DNA of 64,000 bases from JBHJGM01 sp050331815 (GCA_050331815.1 JBHJGM010000014.1:1-64000); one strand, 5' to 3'; shown: positions 55,041 to 64,000, counted from the first letter of the stretch. Program-made: numbers and translations. Notes: a model not told the origin generated them from the letters alone.

Positions 55041-56392
55041 GCCGCGGGTGTGCCGGCGCTTTCGCCTGTGCGTGCGTCTTCGCGGGTCGCACTTTCTGCA
55101 GACCCTTCGGATTGTGCCCTCGCCTTGAATGGTGAGCGGGTGTGCGTCATGCGGTCGATGGCTTCCTCACGGCGTTTGGCGTCCTCGGAGGAGGCCTCCA
55201 GTTCGGGGCCATCTTCGCGCGCGTAAAAGCCCTTGGGCGGCGCGATGGGGAAGGTGGCGAAGAAACGGGCGCCGCCTTCGGCCTGATTTTCAAAGCCGAT
55301 GCTACCCCCGTGCGCTTCCACGATCTTCTTGCAAATGGCCAGGCCCAAGCCGGTGGATTGCTCGCCGCCGGTGGGCTTGTTCGAGGTGCGCCCCAGGTGC
55401 TTGAAGAGGTTGCATTTTTCGGCCTCGGGAACGCCGGGACCCTGGTCGCAGACGTTCAGCAGCAGGTGGGTGGTTTCCTTGAGTAGCTCTACTCGCACCG
55501 TCGTGCCCGAGGGGGAGAATTTCAGCGCGTTGGTGATGAGGTTGTCGAGTACCCGGCGCGCCTGTACGCGGTCGCAGGCGAGGGTGTGCGGCTCGGTGAG
55601 GCCAGCGTAGTTGAGCGTGATGCGTTTTTTCTCGGCGTTGACCTTATGCAGGTTGATGGCATCGGTGACGATGCGCTGAAAATCGACCTCCACGACTTCG
55701 AGGCTCATCGAGTTGTTGTCCATCAAGGAGACATCGAGCAGGTCCTTGACGAGCCCAAACATGGCGTCGGCCGCCGAGTGAATGCTGCGGACCATTTCCG
55801 ACTGGTCCTCGTTCATTTCGCCAAAGCTGCCGCTTTCGAGAAATTCGGCTAGGCCGCGAATGGCGCTGATCGGATTCTTCAGATCGTGCGAGACGATGCT
55901 GACCATCTTGTTGATGGCGCGGTTTTTCCGGTCGAGTTCTTCCAGCGTCAGCCGCTGCTGGGAAATGAGGCTGCGCACCTGCAAGTGGGTGCGGATCCGT
56001 GCCAGCGCCTCCGGCGGACGAAACGGCTTGGTGATGTAATCGCTGGCTCCGGCCCGGAAGCCCTCCAGGATGGCCTTGGTGTCCGAGCGACCGGTCAGAA
56101 AAATAATCGGCACGTCGGCCAGGTTGGGCAGCGCCTTGATGGCGGGGCAGGCCTCGAAACCGTCCATGCCGTCCATCAGCACATCGAGCAGGATCAGGTC
56201 GGGCTGGAGCGCCTCGAGGATCTGTAGCGCCTCTTCTCCGGAGCTCGCTTCGTGAACCTCGAACTTATTGGCCTTGAGTACGTTGTGAATCAGCGTACGC
56301 GTTGCGCGATCGTCATCGACCAGAAAAATTTTCGGGAGGGCCGTCTCCGCGATGGCGTCCGGCTGGACGGATTTGGGTGATGTTTCTGGCAT
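55037..56392 (-). CDS. Response regulator-histidine kinase hybrid
   Basis: A 451-residue protein with a receiver domain at the N-terminus (about 20-135), phospho-Asp70 in DLILLDVLMDGMDGF and Lys in TKPFRPPEAL. It is followed by a HisKA domain with His169 in NKMVSIVSHDLKNPISAIRG and an ATPase domain with NALKFSPSGTTV (N box), CDQGPGVPEAE and STGLGLAICKKIVEAHGGSI (G2 box). There is no membrane helix, so it is soluble. It converges with pfk and lies 74 bp downstream of the second hybrid kinase on the same strand. Stimulus and target unknown. Confidence 0.9.
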   Translation of the reverse strand: MPETSPKSVQPDAIAETALPKIFLVDDDRATRTLIHNVLKANKFEVHEASSGEEALQILEALQPDLILLDVLMDGMDGFEACPAIKALPNLADVPIIFLTGRSDTKAILEGFRAGASDYITKPFRPPEALARIRTHLQVRSLISQQRLTLEELDRKNRAINKMVSIVSHDLKNPISAIRGLAEFLESGSFGEMNEDQSEMVRSIHSAADAMFGLVKDLLDVSLMDNNSMSLEVVEVDFQRIVTDAINLHKVNAEKKRITLNYAGLTEPHTLACDRVQARRVLDNLITNALKFSPSGTTVRVELLKETTHLLLNVCDQGPGVPEAEKCNLFKHLGRTSNKPTGGEQSTGLGLAICKKIVEAHGGSIGFENQAEGGARFFATFPIAPPKGFYAREDGPELEASSEDAKRREEAIDRMTHTRSPFKARAQSEGSAESATREDARTGESAGTPAA

Positions 56393-56466
56393 GAGCAGCA
56401 GCGCGATAATCTCTATTATGAGGCTCCTACAGAGATCGTCTGAGATGAAGGGTACTTGAGTCGGCG

Positions 56467-57624
56467 TTATTGAAGAACCGTCCCGCGGCGGAGACTTTCG
56501 ATCGCCTGGAGCAGATCTTTTTCGTGAAAGGGTTTTCCCAGAAACTGGCAATTTTCAGGAAGCGTACCGACTTCAGAGGGCTCGGCCCCGGAGAGGAAAA
56601 GCACCGGCAGGTCGTCCCGCACCGAGCGGATGGCGTTGACCAGTTCAAGCCCTGGCAGGCCGGGCAGCTTCACGTCGCAGATCAGCAGGTCGAGGACGTC
56701 CTGATTGCGCTTGAAGTGCTTCATGCCTTCAACCGCGCTGGAAGCCAGCAGGACGTTGGCGCCGGAGCCATTGAGGATGCCGCCCACCAGATCGAGCAGT
56801 GGCTCTTCGTCGTCGATGATCAGAATGGTTTGCGAGGGCTTGAAGGTAACCTGTTCCGTTTCAGCCGAGGCCGCAGTACCTTCCACCGTCTGAGGTGGGC
56901 TGGCTTTCATCAGCGGCAGCCGCAGTTGGAGCCGGGTCTGTTTTTCCGATTCACAGTCCAGGCTCAGGGCACCCCCGTGGTCGCGGACCACGCGCTCGAG
57001 CACGGCCAGAGCCAAACCGGTCCCCCGGCAGTTGCCGTTTTTGTTAAAGCAGGGGATCAGCGCCTCGACGCCGCTGCCAACCGGAACGATGCTCACGGGC
57101 ACATCGATGCGCAGCAGCAAGTGTTCGGGCTCTTCGAGCGCGGCAAAGTCGATGCTGCCTCCGGCTTCGCTGGCGTCGCTCAGGCAGTTGCCCAGAAATT
57201 GAAAGAGCAGGCTGAGGGAGTGCTCAAGGGCCTCGCGATGGAGATCGATCTGTGGAAGCGCTTCGCCAACCTCAGCTTTGAGTTGAACGCAGTCGGGTAA
57301 CTCGCTGGTGGCCTCCGCTACAAGTTCCCGCAAAAAGGGTGACAGGGCGACCGGCTCGGGCTCGCCGCGCACACCGCTGGCGTAGACGCCGAGATCCGCA
57401 ACCATGCGGGTGGCCCGCTCGATGCTGCGATTGACCATGCGCAGTACGTCGAGCCCGGCATCGGTTTCGACCGAGCGCTCGAGCATCTGGGTGCCCAGCC
57501 GGATGGTGGCCAGCTGGTTGTTCAAGTCATGCGCGAGGTGCGAGGAAAATGCCCGCATCGCGTCCTGCAGCGCGCCGTGGGAAAAAACGACGGGCTCTTG
57601 GGCGTGTTGGGTCGGGTCAGTCAT
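56467..57624 (-). CDS. Histidine kinase-receiver hybrid
   Basis: A 385-residue protein. A kinase half comes first (His32 in SSHLAHDLNNQLATIRLGTQ), followed by an ATPase region that lacks a clear N box and has GTGLALAVLERVVRDHGGAL (about 201-220). A receiver domain lies at the C-terminus with Asp317 in DLLICDVKLPGLPG and Lys in FLGKPFHEKDLL. The architecture is the mirror of the neighbour's. Weak ATP-binding residues make a scaffold or phosphatase role possible. No membrane segment is visible. Confidence 0.82.
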   Translation of the reverse strand: MTDPTQHAQEPVVFSHGALQDAMRAFSSHLAHDLNNQLATIRLGTQMLERSVETDAGLDVLRMVNRSIERATRMVADLGVYASGVRGEPEPVALSPFLRELVAEATSELPDCVQLKAEVGEALPQIDLHREALEHSLSLLFQFLGNCLSDASEAGGSIDFAALEEPEHLLLRIDVPVSIVPVGSGVEALIPCFNKNGNCRGTGLALAVLERVVRDHGGALSLDCESEKQTRLQLRLPLMKASPPQTVEGTAASAETEQVTFKPSQTILIIDDEEPLLDLVGGILNGSGANVLLASSAVEGMKHFKRNQDVLDLLICDVKLPGLPGLELVNAIRSVRDDLPVLFLSGAEPSEVGTLPENCQFLGKPFHEKDLLQAIESLRRGTVLQ

Positions 57625-57785
57625 GCTGAAAGCGCGCGTTTAGGTGAAACGGAGCCACTGTTGAACTATCGGTACATTGCGCTCGGGCCATAGCAGCCAG
57701 GCCCGCAGCCGGTATGCGTCTGCAAGCTCATAGAGTCGACCGATCCAGCGTTGCCTGAAACGTCCCAGCCCGCCCAAATCAAACG

Positions 57786-58844
57786 ATGGAGCTGTTCGTC
57801 CGATATCCGGCCAACCCGATCATTCAGCCGGGCCCGCCCGCCTGGCGGCAAGCGGTCACGTTCAATCCGGCGGTCATCGCGGATCCAGCCGGTGGCTATG
57901 CACTGATTGAGCGGGTGTCCGGAGGGTTTCGTCCCTTTCATTGCTCGCTGGGGCTTCAACACAGCCCCGATGGCATCCACTTCGAGCAGGTGGGTGACGC
58001 CCCTGTCTTCACCCCCGCGATGGCGGGCAGCGAACACGGCAGCGTGCAGGACCCACGCATCGTGGCCTTGGATGGCACGTATTACCTCAGTTTTGCCTTC
58101 CGTCCTTTTGCCTGGGCCAGCCACCCCACCGGGGTCGGCGTACCGGAGTCGCATCAGGTGGATTTTCCCGGATTCTCAGGTAAAGACGCCGACAACCAGA
58201 CGCGTTCAGGTCTGGCCACTTCCATCGATTTGCGGGAGTGGATCTTTCATAGCTGGGTGACCGCGCCCACCATCGATGATCGGAACGTCATCCTGTTTCC
58301 GGAGAAAATCGGTGGGCGTTATGCGGTGTTGCGGCGCCCTTCTACCTTTGTCGGGACCCTGGCCAACCACGCCAGCAAGCCCGGCATCATGCTGAGCTGG
58401 TCGCAGGATCTGTGCAACTGGACGGACCCGGAACCACTCCTGCAACCGTCCCTGGCCTGGGAAGACAATCGGATCGGCGGGTCGACGCCTCCCATCCGGA
58501 CCGAGGCGGGCTGGCTGGTCTTTTATCACGCGGTGCAAACCCTGGATGCCAATCAGCGGCGCGTGTGCTACCGGATGGGTGCGGTGCTCCTGGACCTGGA
58601 GAATCCGTTCAAGGTGCTTGCACGGGCGCATAAGCCGTTGCTGGAACCTGTCGAATATTATGAGCGGGTGGGAGCCTACATACCCAATGTGGTGTTTCCG
58701 ACCTCGGCGTTGCTGCGCGACGAGGACTTTACCGGCCAGACCGCGGGCGGCCCCTGCATCTGGCTTTACTACGGCTGCTGCGATACTTGCATCGGTCTTG
58801 CCTGCGCTTCGCTTGAGGTGGTCCTGTCACGGCTACAGCCATAG
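57786..58844 (+). CDS. GH130-like glycoside phosphorylase/hydrolase
   Basis: A 352-residue five-bladed propeller enzyme of the GH130 type (beta-1,4-mannosyl or related phosphorylases). Typical parts are RYPANPIIQPGPPAW, VTFNPAVIADPAGGYALIER, GSVQDPRIVALDGTYYLSFA and GSTPPIRTEAGWLVFYHA. The reaction and substrate (mannan or related oligosaccharide) cannot be fixed from motifs. It stands with no sugar-uptake genes beside it. Length is normal. Confidence 0.82.
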   Translation: MELFVRYPANPIIQPGPPAWRQAVTFNPAVIADPAGGYALIERVSGGFRPFHCSLGLQHSPDGIHFEQVGDAPVFTPAMAGSEHGSVQDPRIVALDGTYYLSFAFRPFAWASHPTGVGVPESHQVDFPGFSGKDADNQTRSGLATSIDLREWIFHSWVTAPTIDDRNVILFPEKIGGRYAVLRRPSTFVGTLANHASKPGIMLSWSQDLCNWTDPEPLLQPSLAWEDNRIGGSTPPIRTEAGWLVFYHAVQTLDANQRRVCYRMGAVLLDLENPFKVLARAHKPLLEPVEYYERVGAYIPNVVFPTSALLRDEDFTGQTAGGPCIWLYYGCCDTCIGLACASLEVVLSRLQP

Positions 58845-58908
58845 GCGCTGGCAGGGCAGCACATCCTGCGGATTGCCTGTAACGCTCCAGAGGTCCAAGC
58901 TTGCAGTC

Positions 58909-59220
58909 ATGAACCGAGGCCAGATTCAAGATGCGATGGACAGCGGACAGCCGTTCACCATCGTGACCGCCAGGGGAAAAGAGTATCGGTTGCCCACTCG
59001 AGAGCACATTTTCATCTCACCAAAGGGGACCTTCGTGCAAGTCGTCGACGATGATGCGCACGTTTACTCCATCCCGCTGCTAACGATGACCGCGGTGCAC
59101 TACCAGGGCGCGACGCGAGTAACTATCCGCGATACCGACTCAATGATCCCACGGGAGGCGAATCTCGATGGGATCGACCTCCCAGACGTTGAACGGCTCA
59201 AAAATCTTGCCGGGGTTTAA
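58909..59220 (+). CDS. Conserved small hypothetical protein
   Basis: A 103-residue protein: MNRGQIQDAMDSGQPFTIVT, then ARGKEYRLPTREHIFISPKG, ending VERLKNLAGV. A compact beta-rich part is followed by a helix. I recall similar short proteins (sharing QIQ-AM-SG-PF and a PLLTMT stretch) in Verrucomicrobiota and Planctomycetota, where they are uncharacterised. Its final 81 bases overlap the 3' end of the convergent GlcD-type gene. Confidence 0.65.
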   Translation: MNRGQIQDAMDSGQPFTIVTARGKEYRLPTREHIFISPKGTFVQVVDDDAHVYSIPLLTMTAVHYQGATRVTIRDTDSMIPREANLDGIDLPDVERLKNLAGV

Positions 59221-60582
59221 GATGTCATTGGGATCGAGCGCCTGCTTGATGGCCTTCATGGCGGCGATTTCCGCCGGGCTGTGTTGCAGGTGCAGGAAGG
59301 GTGATTTGGCCAGTCCGATTCCATGTTCGCCAGTGATGCAGCCATCCAGCTCAACTACATGTTTCATTAGTTCACGCACCGCAATTTCGGCTCGCTGGCG
59401 CTGGCCGGCATCGTGGCGGTTGAACATAATATGCACGTGAAAGTTCCCGTCGGCAGCGTGGCCAAAGGTCGGGGTGGCCAGTCCGGTCTCCGCCTGTAAG
59501 GTGCGGGTGTAGTGCAGTAGCAGCTGATAGGCCTCCGGCGGCACAACGATATCCTCGTTCAGCTTGGTGTCGCCCAGGGCGAACATCGCCTGTGAGCAGC
59601 GGCGACGCACTTCCCAAAGCTTATCGGCGTGAGCGGCATCCGCGGTGTCCGCCAAATGGGCGGCGTTCGGCTCAAGAAGCGGGAGCAAGCGCTGCCGATC
59701 CTGAGCGACGGATTCGTGCGTGCCGTCGACTTCGAGCAGCAAAACCGTAGGCGTGGGTGTTTCCGCGGGGCGGTCAAAAAGCGGACCGTGGCGTGTTTCG
59801 ACGCAGGCAACGGTCTGGGAGTCCAGAAACTCGAGCACCGATGGGATCAGGCGGGCCTCAGCGACGGCAGCCACCACATCGAGCGCGGAGGCTTCATCCG
59901 GGTAGGCAGCGAGAAAGGTGTGGGTGCTTTGCGGGCGCGGAATCAGGCGGAAAGTGATTTCGGTAATCACCCCAAGAGTGCCCTCGGCGCCCACCCAGAG
60001 GTCGCGCAGGTTGTAGCCGGAGACATACTTGCGCAGGGGCGCGCCCCAGGAAACCGGTTCTCCGTTGGGCAGGAAACCCTGCAAAGCCAGAACGTAATCG
60101 CGGGTGACCCCGTACTTGGCTCCACGCATGCCGCCCGCGTTAGTGCTGACGATACCGCCAGCGGTCGCGTGCTTTTTGGATGAAGGATCCGGAGGAAAGA
60201 ACCATCCCTCAGCGGCGGCTGCCCGATCCATCGCTTCGACTGTGACCCCCGGACCGACAGTGGCCAGCCCGCGCACCGCATCAATGTGGAGTTTGTTGAG
60301 CGCAGTCAGGTCGAGCGCCCAGCCGCCACGCAGGGGCGAGGCCGCGCCTGTAGTCCCAGAGCCCGCTCCACGTGGTGTGACCGGGATTTTATGTTCGTTG
60401 GCCAGGCGTAGCAGGATGCCTACTTCCTGTGGCTTCGAGACGGTCAGCTGCGCGTCCGGAAGGAAGGAGACGCGCGCATTGTCCACGGAGGCACGCAGCC
60501 GCGAAGCCTCGTCGCAAAGGATCTTCAGCCCCGGTGCCTGGGCGCGCAATGTTTCAAGAGCGGACTGTGTTGTGAGTTCCAT
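59140..60582 (-). CDS. FAD-linked oxidase, GlcD/D-lactate dehydrogenase type
   Basis: A 480-residue flavoprotein that oxidises a 2-hydroxy acid such as glycolate or D-lactate. The FAD-binding PCMH domain holds VTPRGAGSGTTGAASPLRGG and WALDLTALNKLHI. The C-terminal domain has the signature GCITGEHGIGLAKSPFLHLQ and LKAIKQALDPNDILNPGKIF-like ending (MKAIKQALDPNDILNPGKIF). GlcE/GlcF partners are absent here. The 3' end overlaps a convergent small gene. Confidence 0.88.
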   Translation of the reverse strand: MELTTQSALETLRAQAPGLKILCDEASRLRASVDNARVSFLPDAQLTVSKPQEVGILLRLANEHKIPVTPRGAGSGTTGAASPLRGGWALDLTALNKLHIDAVRGLATVGPGVTVEAMDRAAAAEGWFFPPDPSSKKHATAGGIVSTNAGGMRGAKYGVTRDYVLALQGFLPNGEPVSWGAPLRKYVSGYNLRDLWVGAEGTLGVITEITFRLIPRPQSTHTFLAAYPDEASALDVVAAVAEARLIPSVLEFLDSQTVACVETRHGPLFDRPAETPTPTVLLLEVDGTHESVAQDRQRLLPLLEPNAAHLADTADAAHADKLWEVRRRCSQAMFALGDTKLNEDIVVPPEAYQLLLHYTRTLQAETGLATPTFGHAADGNFHVHIMFNRHDAGQRQRAEIAVRELMKHVVELDGCITGEHGIGLAKSPFLHLQHSPAEIAAMKAIKQALDPNDILNPGKIFEPFNVWEVDPIEIRLPWDH

Positions 60583-60675
60583 CGGGTAATGAAGTCAGGT
60601 TAAAGCGCACCTGATTACTTCGCAATCGTCATCGCAATCCTTGCAATATCCCTCGCAGTTTGGTTGTAGTCTATT

Positions 60676-61746
60676 GTGTCAACGACAAGTCCCCTAGGTC
60701 CAGCGGACCGCAATCGGCCGCAGAAAGCCGCCAGTACACGTGCTGCCTTGGATGCGCGTGAGCAGAAACGGTCGACGTATCCAAGCGAACCCACTCCGGT
60801 GAAGAGAGGCAACGCCGCAGGCATACTGTTTTTGCTGTTGCTGTTGATTGTGGCCGGTGGTCTTGGATACGCCTTTTGGAAAACGCAAGGCGACTTGTTC
60901 GCTGGCGAATCCAGCGGTGAGGGACTTTTGACATCGATGAATCCCTTTGAGGATGGCCCGGATCCAGCCAATGGCCCTTTTGAATACACGGGCGTGGCTC
61001 ACTTCAAGCGACTGGTGCCATTTCTGGATGCCAAGTATAAGCCGGAGGCTTTGCTGGTAAATCAGCCCAAGCGATCGGAAAAAATACTGATCTGGGAGCA
61101 ATACCGAAACATGACCCGACTTGTGCAGGCTGTGGAAAAAGTGAGTGCAGAAAAAGGAGCGCCACCGGAGTTCACGTTACCTCGCATGGCTCAAGACGAG
61201 CGCTTTAAGATGAAGGACCTCGTTTTCCGCAAGTATGCGGAAGAAGTATCCGGTCTTACTAACGCCTCAATTTACGATACCCTGGACCGCCTGGACGCCA
61301 TGGTAGAAGAGGATATGGAGGTCATGCGCCGGCGCATACAATCAAATCCATCGCCCGATTCGGCTTTGGTCCGCCCTGAGGCCTTAACCGTCGAATGGCT
61401 GCGAGAGTTTAAGTCCGCGATCGATGGATATCGAATCGAGTTGATCCGCACGCCTTACGGTCAGGCCACGTATAACCTGAGCAAAGCACAGGCCAAGTGG
61501 TTGGAAGATAATAGCGCCCACGGGCAGACTGTCGATTTTTGGCTGGAAGAGAATCTACTTGATTCGAGCGTCTTGACCAAAGAACGAAGCTTTACGCTGA
61601 AGGGCGGACGGGCGGTTCCGGTCGTGCGCCTTAAATTGAAAAGCGGCGCGTTCGTATACTTGATTGGCGACCGACTCGCGATTGTGAATCAGTTGATACC
61701 CGATATCAGGGTCGATAATGTGAAGCTGGTACCCGTCAAGGAGTGA
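60676..61746 (+). CDS. Hypothetical single-pass membrane protein
   Basis: A 356-residue protein with a short basic N-terminal tail, a membrane segment (about 47-67, AAGILFLLLLLIVAGGLGYA) and a long extracytoplasmic part. The helical middle has RLVQAVEKVSAEKGAPPEFT and SIYDTLDRLDAMVEEDMEVM, and the C-terminus is beta-rich (GAFVYLIGDRLAIVNQLIPD). I do not recognise a family. The start GTG at 60676 has no clear ribosome-binding site. Its codon usage is like its neighbours'. Confidence 0.6.
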   Translation: MSTTSPLGPADRNRPQKAASTRAALDAREQKRSTYPSEPTPVKRGNAAGILFLLLLLIVAGGLGYAFWKTQGDLFAGESSGEGLLTSMNPFEDGPDPANGPFEYTGVAHFKRLVPFLDAKYKPEALLVNQPKRSEKILIWEQYRNMTRLVQAVEKVSAEKGAPPEFTLPRMAQDERFKMKDLVFRKYAEEVSGLTNASIYDTLDRLDAMVEEDMEVMRRRIQSNPSPDSALVRPEALTVEWLREFKSAIDGYRIELIRTPYGQATYNLSKAQAKWLEDNSAHGQTVDFWLEENLLDSSVLTKERSFTLKGGRAVPVVRLKLKSGAFVYLIGDRLAIVNQLIPDIRVDNVKLVPVKE

Positions 61747-61764
61747 CCCGCCACGCATCCGCCC

Positions 61765-63309
61765 TCACTCGCTGAGGTGTTTGTCGACGGTTTTGGCCAG
61801 GCGCTGGAACTCATCTTTGAGCAGCGGGTAGAGGGCGCGGTAGTGCTTGTAATAGTCCTCGTAAATCAGGGCGTCGCCTTCGGGCGTGCTGGCAGGTGAT
61901 TCACTGATGGTGCGCTTGCAGGCTTCCTGCACCGAAGGGTAGACATCCGCGCCGACCCCGGCCAGCAGACAGGCCCCGTACGCCGCGCCCTCGGTCACGT
62001 TGACGGTGGCGATGTCGACCTGAAAAATGTTGGCCAGAAGGTGTCGCCAGAAGGGACTGCGGGCTCCGCCGCCGGAGGCGATGACCTTTGAGGGGCGCAC
62101 GCCCAGTTCGCGCATCAGCTCGAGCGAATCGCGCAGCCCGTAAGTGACGCCTTCGAGCACGGCGCGTGTCAGGTGTGCACGGCTGTGTCGCAGGGACATG
62201 CCAAAGAAGACGCCGCGGGCGTTCGGATCGGGGTGGGGCGTACGCTCGCCGCTCAGGTAGGGAAGAAAGAGCAGGCCCTCCGAACCGGCGGGCGCTTGTG
62301 TGGCCAGCTCATCCAAAAACGCGTAGGCATCAGTGCCGGTTTCTTTCTGGCGGCGGACTTCTTCCTGGGCCAGATGGTCGCGGTACCATTGATAAGACCC
62401 CGCCGCCGAGAGCATCACGCCCATCAGGTGCCACTCGCCCGGAACCGCCGAGCAAAAGGCGTGTAGGCGTCCGTTTTCCTCGACCCGGTATTGAGAGGAA
62501 TGGGCGAAGACAACGCCGCTGGTACCCAGCGTGCAGGAAACCAGCCCTTCGCGGACGATTCCGCAGCCCACGGCTTGGGCGGCCTGATCGCCGCCACCGG
62601 CCACGATCGGCGTGCCTTCCAGCAACCCCGTCAACTCGGCGGCTTCTCGGGACAACTTGGTGGAAGCCTCAACCGATTCGGTCACGGTGGGCAACTGCTC
62701 CAGATGAATGCCACAGGCCTCAAGGAGTTCCGGTTCCCAGTCGCGCTTGCCGACGTTCAGCAGCGAGGTGCCCGAGGCGTCGGAGACGTCGGTGTAAAAT
62801 TCGTTGCTGAGCCGGTAGCGCACATAATCCTTGGGCAGGAGAAATTTGTCGCACTGCGCAAACACCTCGGGCTCGTGCGCGTTGACCCAGACGATTTTAG
62901 GCGCGGTAAAGCCGGGCAAAATCGGATTGCCCGTCAGTTCGAGCACCTTCTTGGAGCCGACTTTCATGGTCAGGCGCTGGCATTGCTGGGCGGTGCGCTG
63001 GTCGTTCCACATGATGCAGGGCCGCAGCACGTTGCCGAGCGCATCCAGCATGACGAGACCGTGCATCTGACCGCTGAGCCCGATGCCGACAATCTCGCGA
63101 GCGGGGACGGCGCTCTTTTCGAGGATTTCGCGGATGGCGCTCAGGCAGGCCTGCCACCAGTCCAGCGGGTCGCTTTCGGCCCAAAGCGGGCGCGGAGTTT
63201 GGAAGGGGTATTCGGGCGTGGCGGTCGCCACGACGGCACCGTCGGGTTCCATCAGGACGGCTTTGAGGGAGGACGTGCCCACGTCCATTCCGAGAAGGTA
63301 TTCGGCCAT
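61765..63309 (-). CDS. xylB: Xylulokinase
   Basis: Phosphorylates D-xylulose (or a related ketose) with ATP; FGGY family, 514 residues. The ATP/hinge opening is LLGMDVGTSSLKAVLMEPDG. The substrate signature is VGIGLSGQMHGLVMLDALG, and ASGGGARSPFWRHLLANIF fits the FGGY adenosine motif. It has no xylose isomerase or transporter alongside. Alternative ketose substrates are possible, as in other FGGY kinases. The ATG at 63309 is chosen; the longer frame is unconserved. Confidence 0.88.
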   Translation of the reverse strand: MAEYLLGMDVGTSSLKAVLMEPDGAVVATATPEYPFQTPRPLWAESDPLDWWQACLSAIREILEKSAVPAREIVGIGLSGQMHGLVMLDALGNVLRPCIMWNDQRTAQQCQRLTMKVGSKKVLELTGNPILPGFTAPKIVWVNAHEPEVFAQCDKFLLPKDYVRYRLSNEFYTDVSDASGTSLLNVGKRDWEPELLEACGIHLEQLPTVTESVEASTKLSREAAELTGLLEGTPIVAGGGDQAAQAVGCGIVREGLVSCTLGTSGVVFAHSSQYRVEENGRLHAFCSAVPGEWHLMGVMLSAAGSYQWYRDHLAQEEVRRQKETGTDAYAFLDELATQAPAGSEGLLFLPYLSGERTPHPDPNARGVFFGMSLRHSRAHLTRAVLEGVTYGLRDSLELMRELGVRPSKVIASGGGARSPFWRHLLANIFQVDIATVNVTEGAAYGACLLAGVGADVYPSVQEACKRTISESPASTPEGDALIYEDYYKHYRALYPLLKDEFQRLAKTVDKHLSE

Positions 63310-63407
63310 CGCATTACGGTTGAGGTTTGCCCCGGCGTTGAAAAGAATTTTCTGTGCGTTAAGCTGGTACAGGATTTGTGCACGATTCCTGCCGCACGCT
63401 CCCACTG

Positions 63408-64000
63408 ATGACTTCCGTGTCCGATGTACTGTTAGCCTCTTTCACGGATATCTTTACCGATTTTCGGGCTATCTGGGTGGTTGTAGGAGGGCTGCTTCTG
63501 CTCCTGCCAGCGGACTTGTTGGCGCGCACCTTCAATTGGAGTCGGGCTTCAACGGCGGCGGCCATCCTCAGTCTGATGCCCGTTCTGGCGATCCTGGTCC
63601 AGATCGCCCCCTGGGAAAATGTGGATGACCTCGAAGAACGCAGCCGGGTCAGCTTTGACAGCGACCGTGAAGACGCGTACCGCGAGCGCGCGGACGAAGC
63701 GCCGGCTGAGGAGGCCCCTAAGTGGGTTTTCGATGAAGCCCAGGCAACGGAAATCGAAACCAAGTTTCGCCAATCTTACCGGCGCGAGTTTCTGGTGAAT
63801 CCTCCGGAGAAGACCGCGCCGGTGCCGACCTTTGTGACGCAGGCGGCGTTGGAGGCGAAGGTCTATCAACGCGAATTCGTCAAAGCCATACGCGAGTGGA
63901 AGGATGGCATCCTGGAGGATGAAAAAGCCGCCCCGCTGGAAAAAGCGCGCGCGCACCTGATTTTTGGCGAGTACACAGAAGCCGCCGCCATTGCTTTTGA
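63408..64000 (+). CDS. Membrane protein, cut by the window edge
   Basis: An open frame from ATG 63408 to the window end (197 codons, no stop). It has two membrane segments (about 22-41 and 49-68) and then a soluble, charged helical part, including EKARAHLIFGEYTEAAAIAF near the end that looks like the start of a TPR. It diverges from xylB across 98 bp. The family is not known; the C-terminus lies outside the window. Confidence 0.7.
   Translation, partial: MTSVSDVLLASFTDIFTDFRAIWVVVGGLLLLLPADLLARTFNWSRASTAAAILSLMPVLAILVQIAPWENVDDLEERSRVSFDSDREDAYRERADEAPAEEAPKWVFDEAQATEIETKFRQSYRREFLVNPPEKTAPVPTFVTQAALEAKVYQREFVKAIREWKDGILEDEKAAPLEKARAHLIFGEYTEAAAIAF

Overview
The window is one 64 kb stretch of a GC-rich (roughly 60% by eye) bacterial chromosome, densely coding on both strands with short gaps. 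I infer a Verrucomicrobiota member, probably class Opitutia. The grounds are a PEP-CTERM sorting-signal protein, a eukaryotic-type UDP-sugar pyrophosphorylase, an OGG1-type glycosylase, a PPi-type phosphofructokinase, a papain-like peptidase and several MocA-type dehydrogenases, plus text-like low-complexity intergenic repeats. No 16S rRNA is present to prove it. I see no phage, insertion sequence or CRISPR array.

Layout. 0.1-3.1 kb (minus): two single-pass, proline/alanine-rich proteins with GspB-like C-termini, and upstream of them the broken 5' end of an ExeA/GspA-type ATPase gene. 3.4-8.3 kb (plus): an FtsB/DivIC-like septum protein, a two-copy 157-bp repeat, then UDP-sugar pyrophosphorylase, phosphohexomutase and a cyclic phosphodiesterase. 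8.4-10.4 kb: msrA with a clear terminator, tRNA-Glu(UUC) and purC. 10.4-14.3 kb: the conserved rpmH-rnpA-yidD-yidC block followed by a YebC regulator. 14.5-21.4 kb: OGG1-type glycosylase, an orphan ABC permease, a 2-hydroxyacid dehydrogenase, an MFS transporter, a propeller-like protein and an HPt protein. 21.4-27.6 kb: a CrtI/PYROXD2-like flavoprotein diverging from a run methyltransferase-flavoprotein-type III polyketide synthase-dehydrogenase-RNase III-like-DUF2007-like. The first three of these look like a compact phenolic-lipid or alkylpyrone pathway and are the most interesting biosynthetic content. 27.6-36.7 kb: papain-like peptidase, HAD phosphatases, Nif3-like protein, GntR regulator with deoC, a PQQ-propeller protein, apt, a rhomboid-like protein and the PEP-CTERM protein.

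37-43 kb: an overlapping ABC exporter pair whose motifs fit an asymmetric heterodimer, a Ser-only S41 peptidase and a LolA-like protein. 43-54 kb: MocA-type dehydrogenases, CPBP protease, ComF, accD (with three of four zinc ligands replaced), folC, truA, a DCC-family protein and a subtilase. 54-64 kb: PPi-type phosphofructokinase, two histidine kinase/receiver hybrids with no DNA-binding output domain, a GH130 protein, a GlcD-type oxidase, a xylulokinase and a membrane protein cut by the window edge.

The housekeeping genes give ordinary central metabolism (purine synthesis and salvage, folate, fatty-acid start, glycolysis, nucleotide-sugar supply). The less ordinary parts are the type III PKS locus, the asymmetric exporter, the changed AccD zinc ribbon, the decayed secretion locus and the tandem intergenic repeat.
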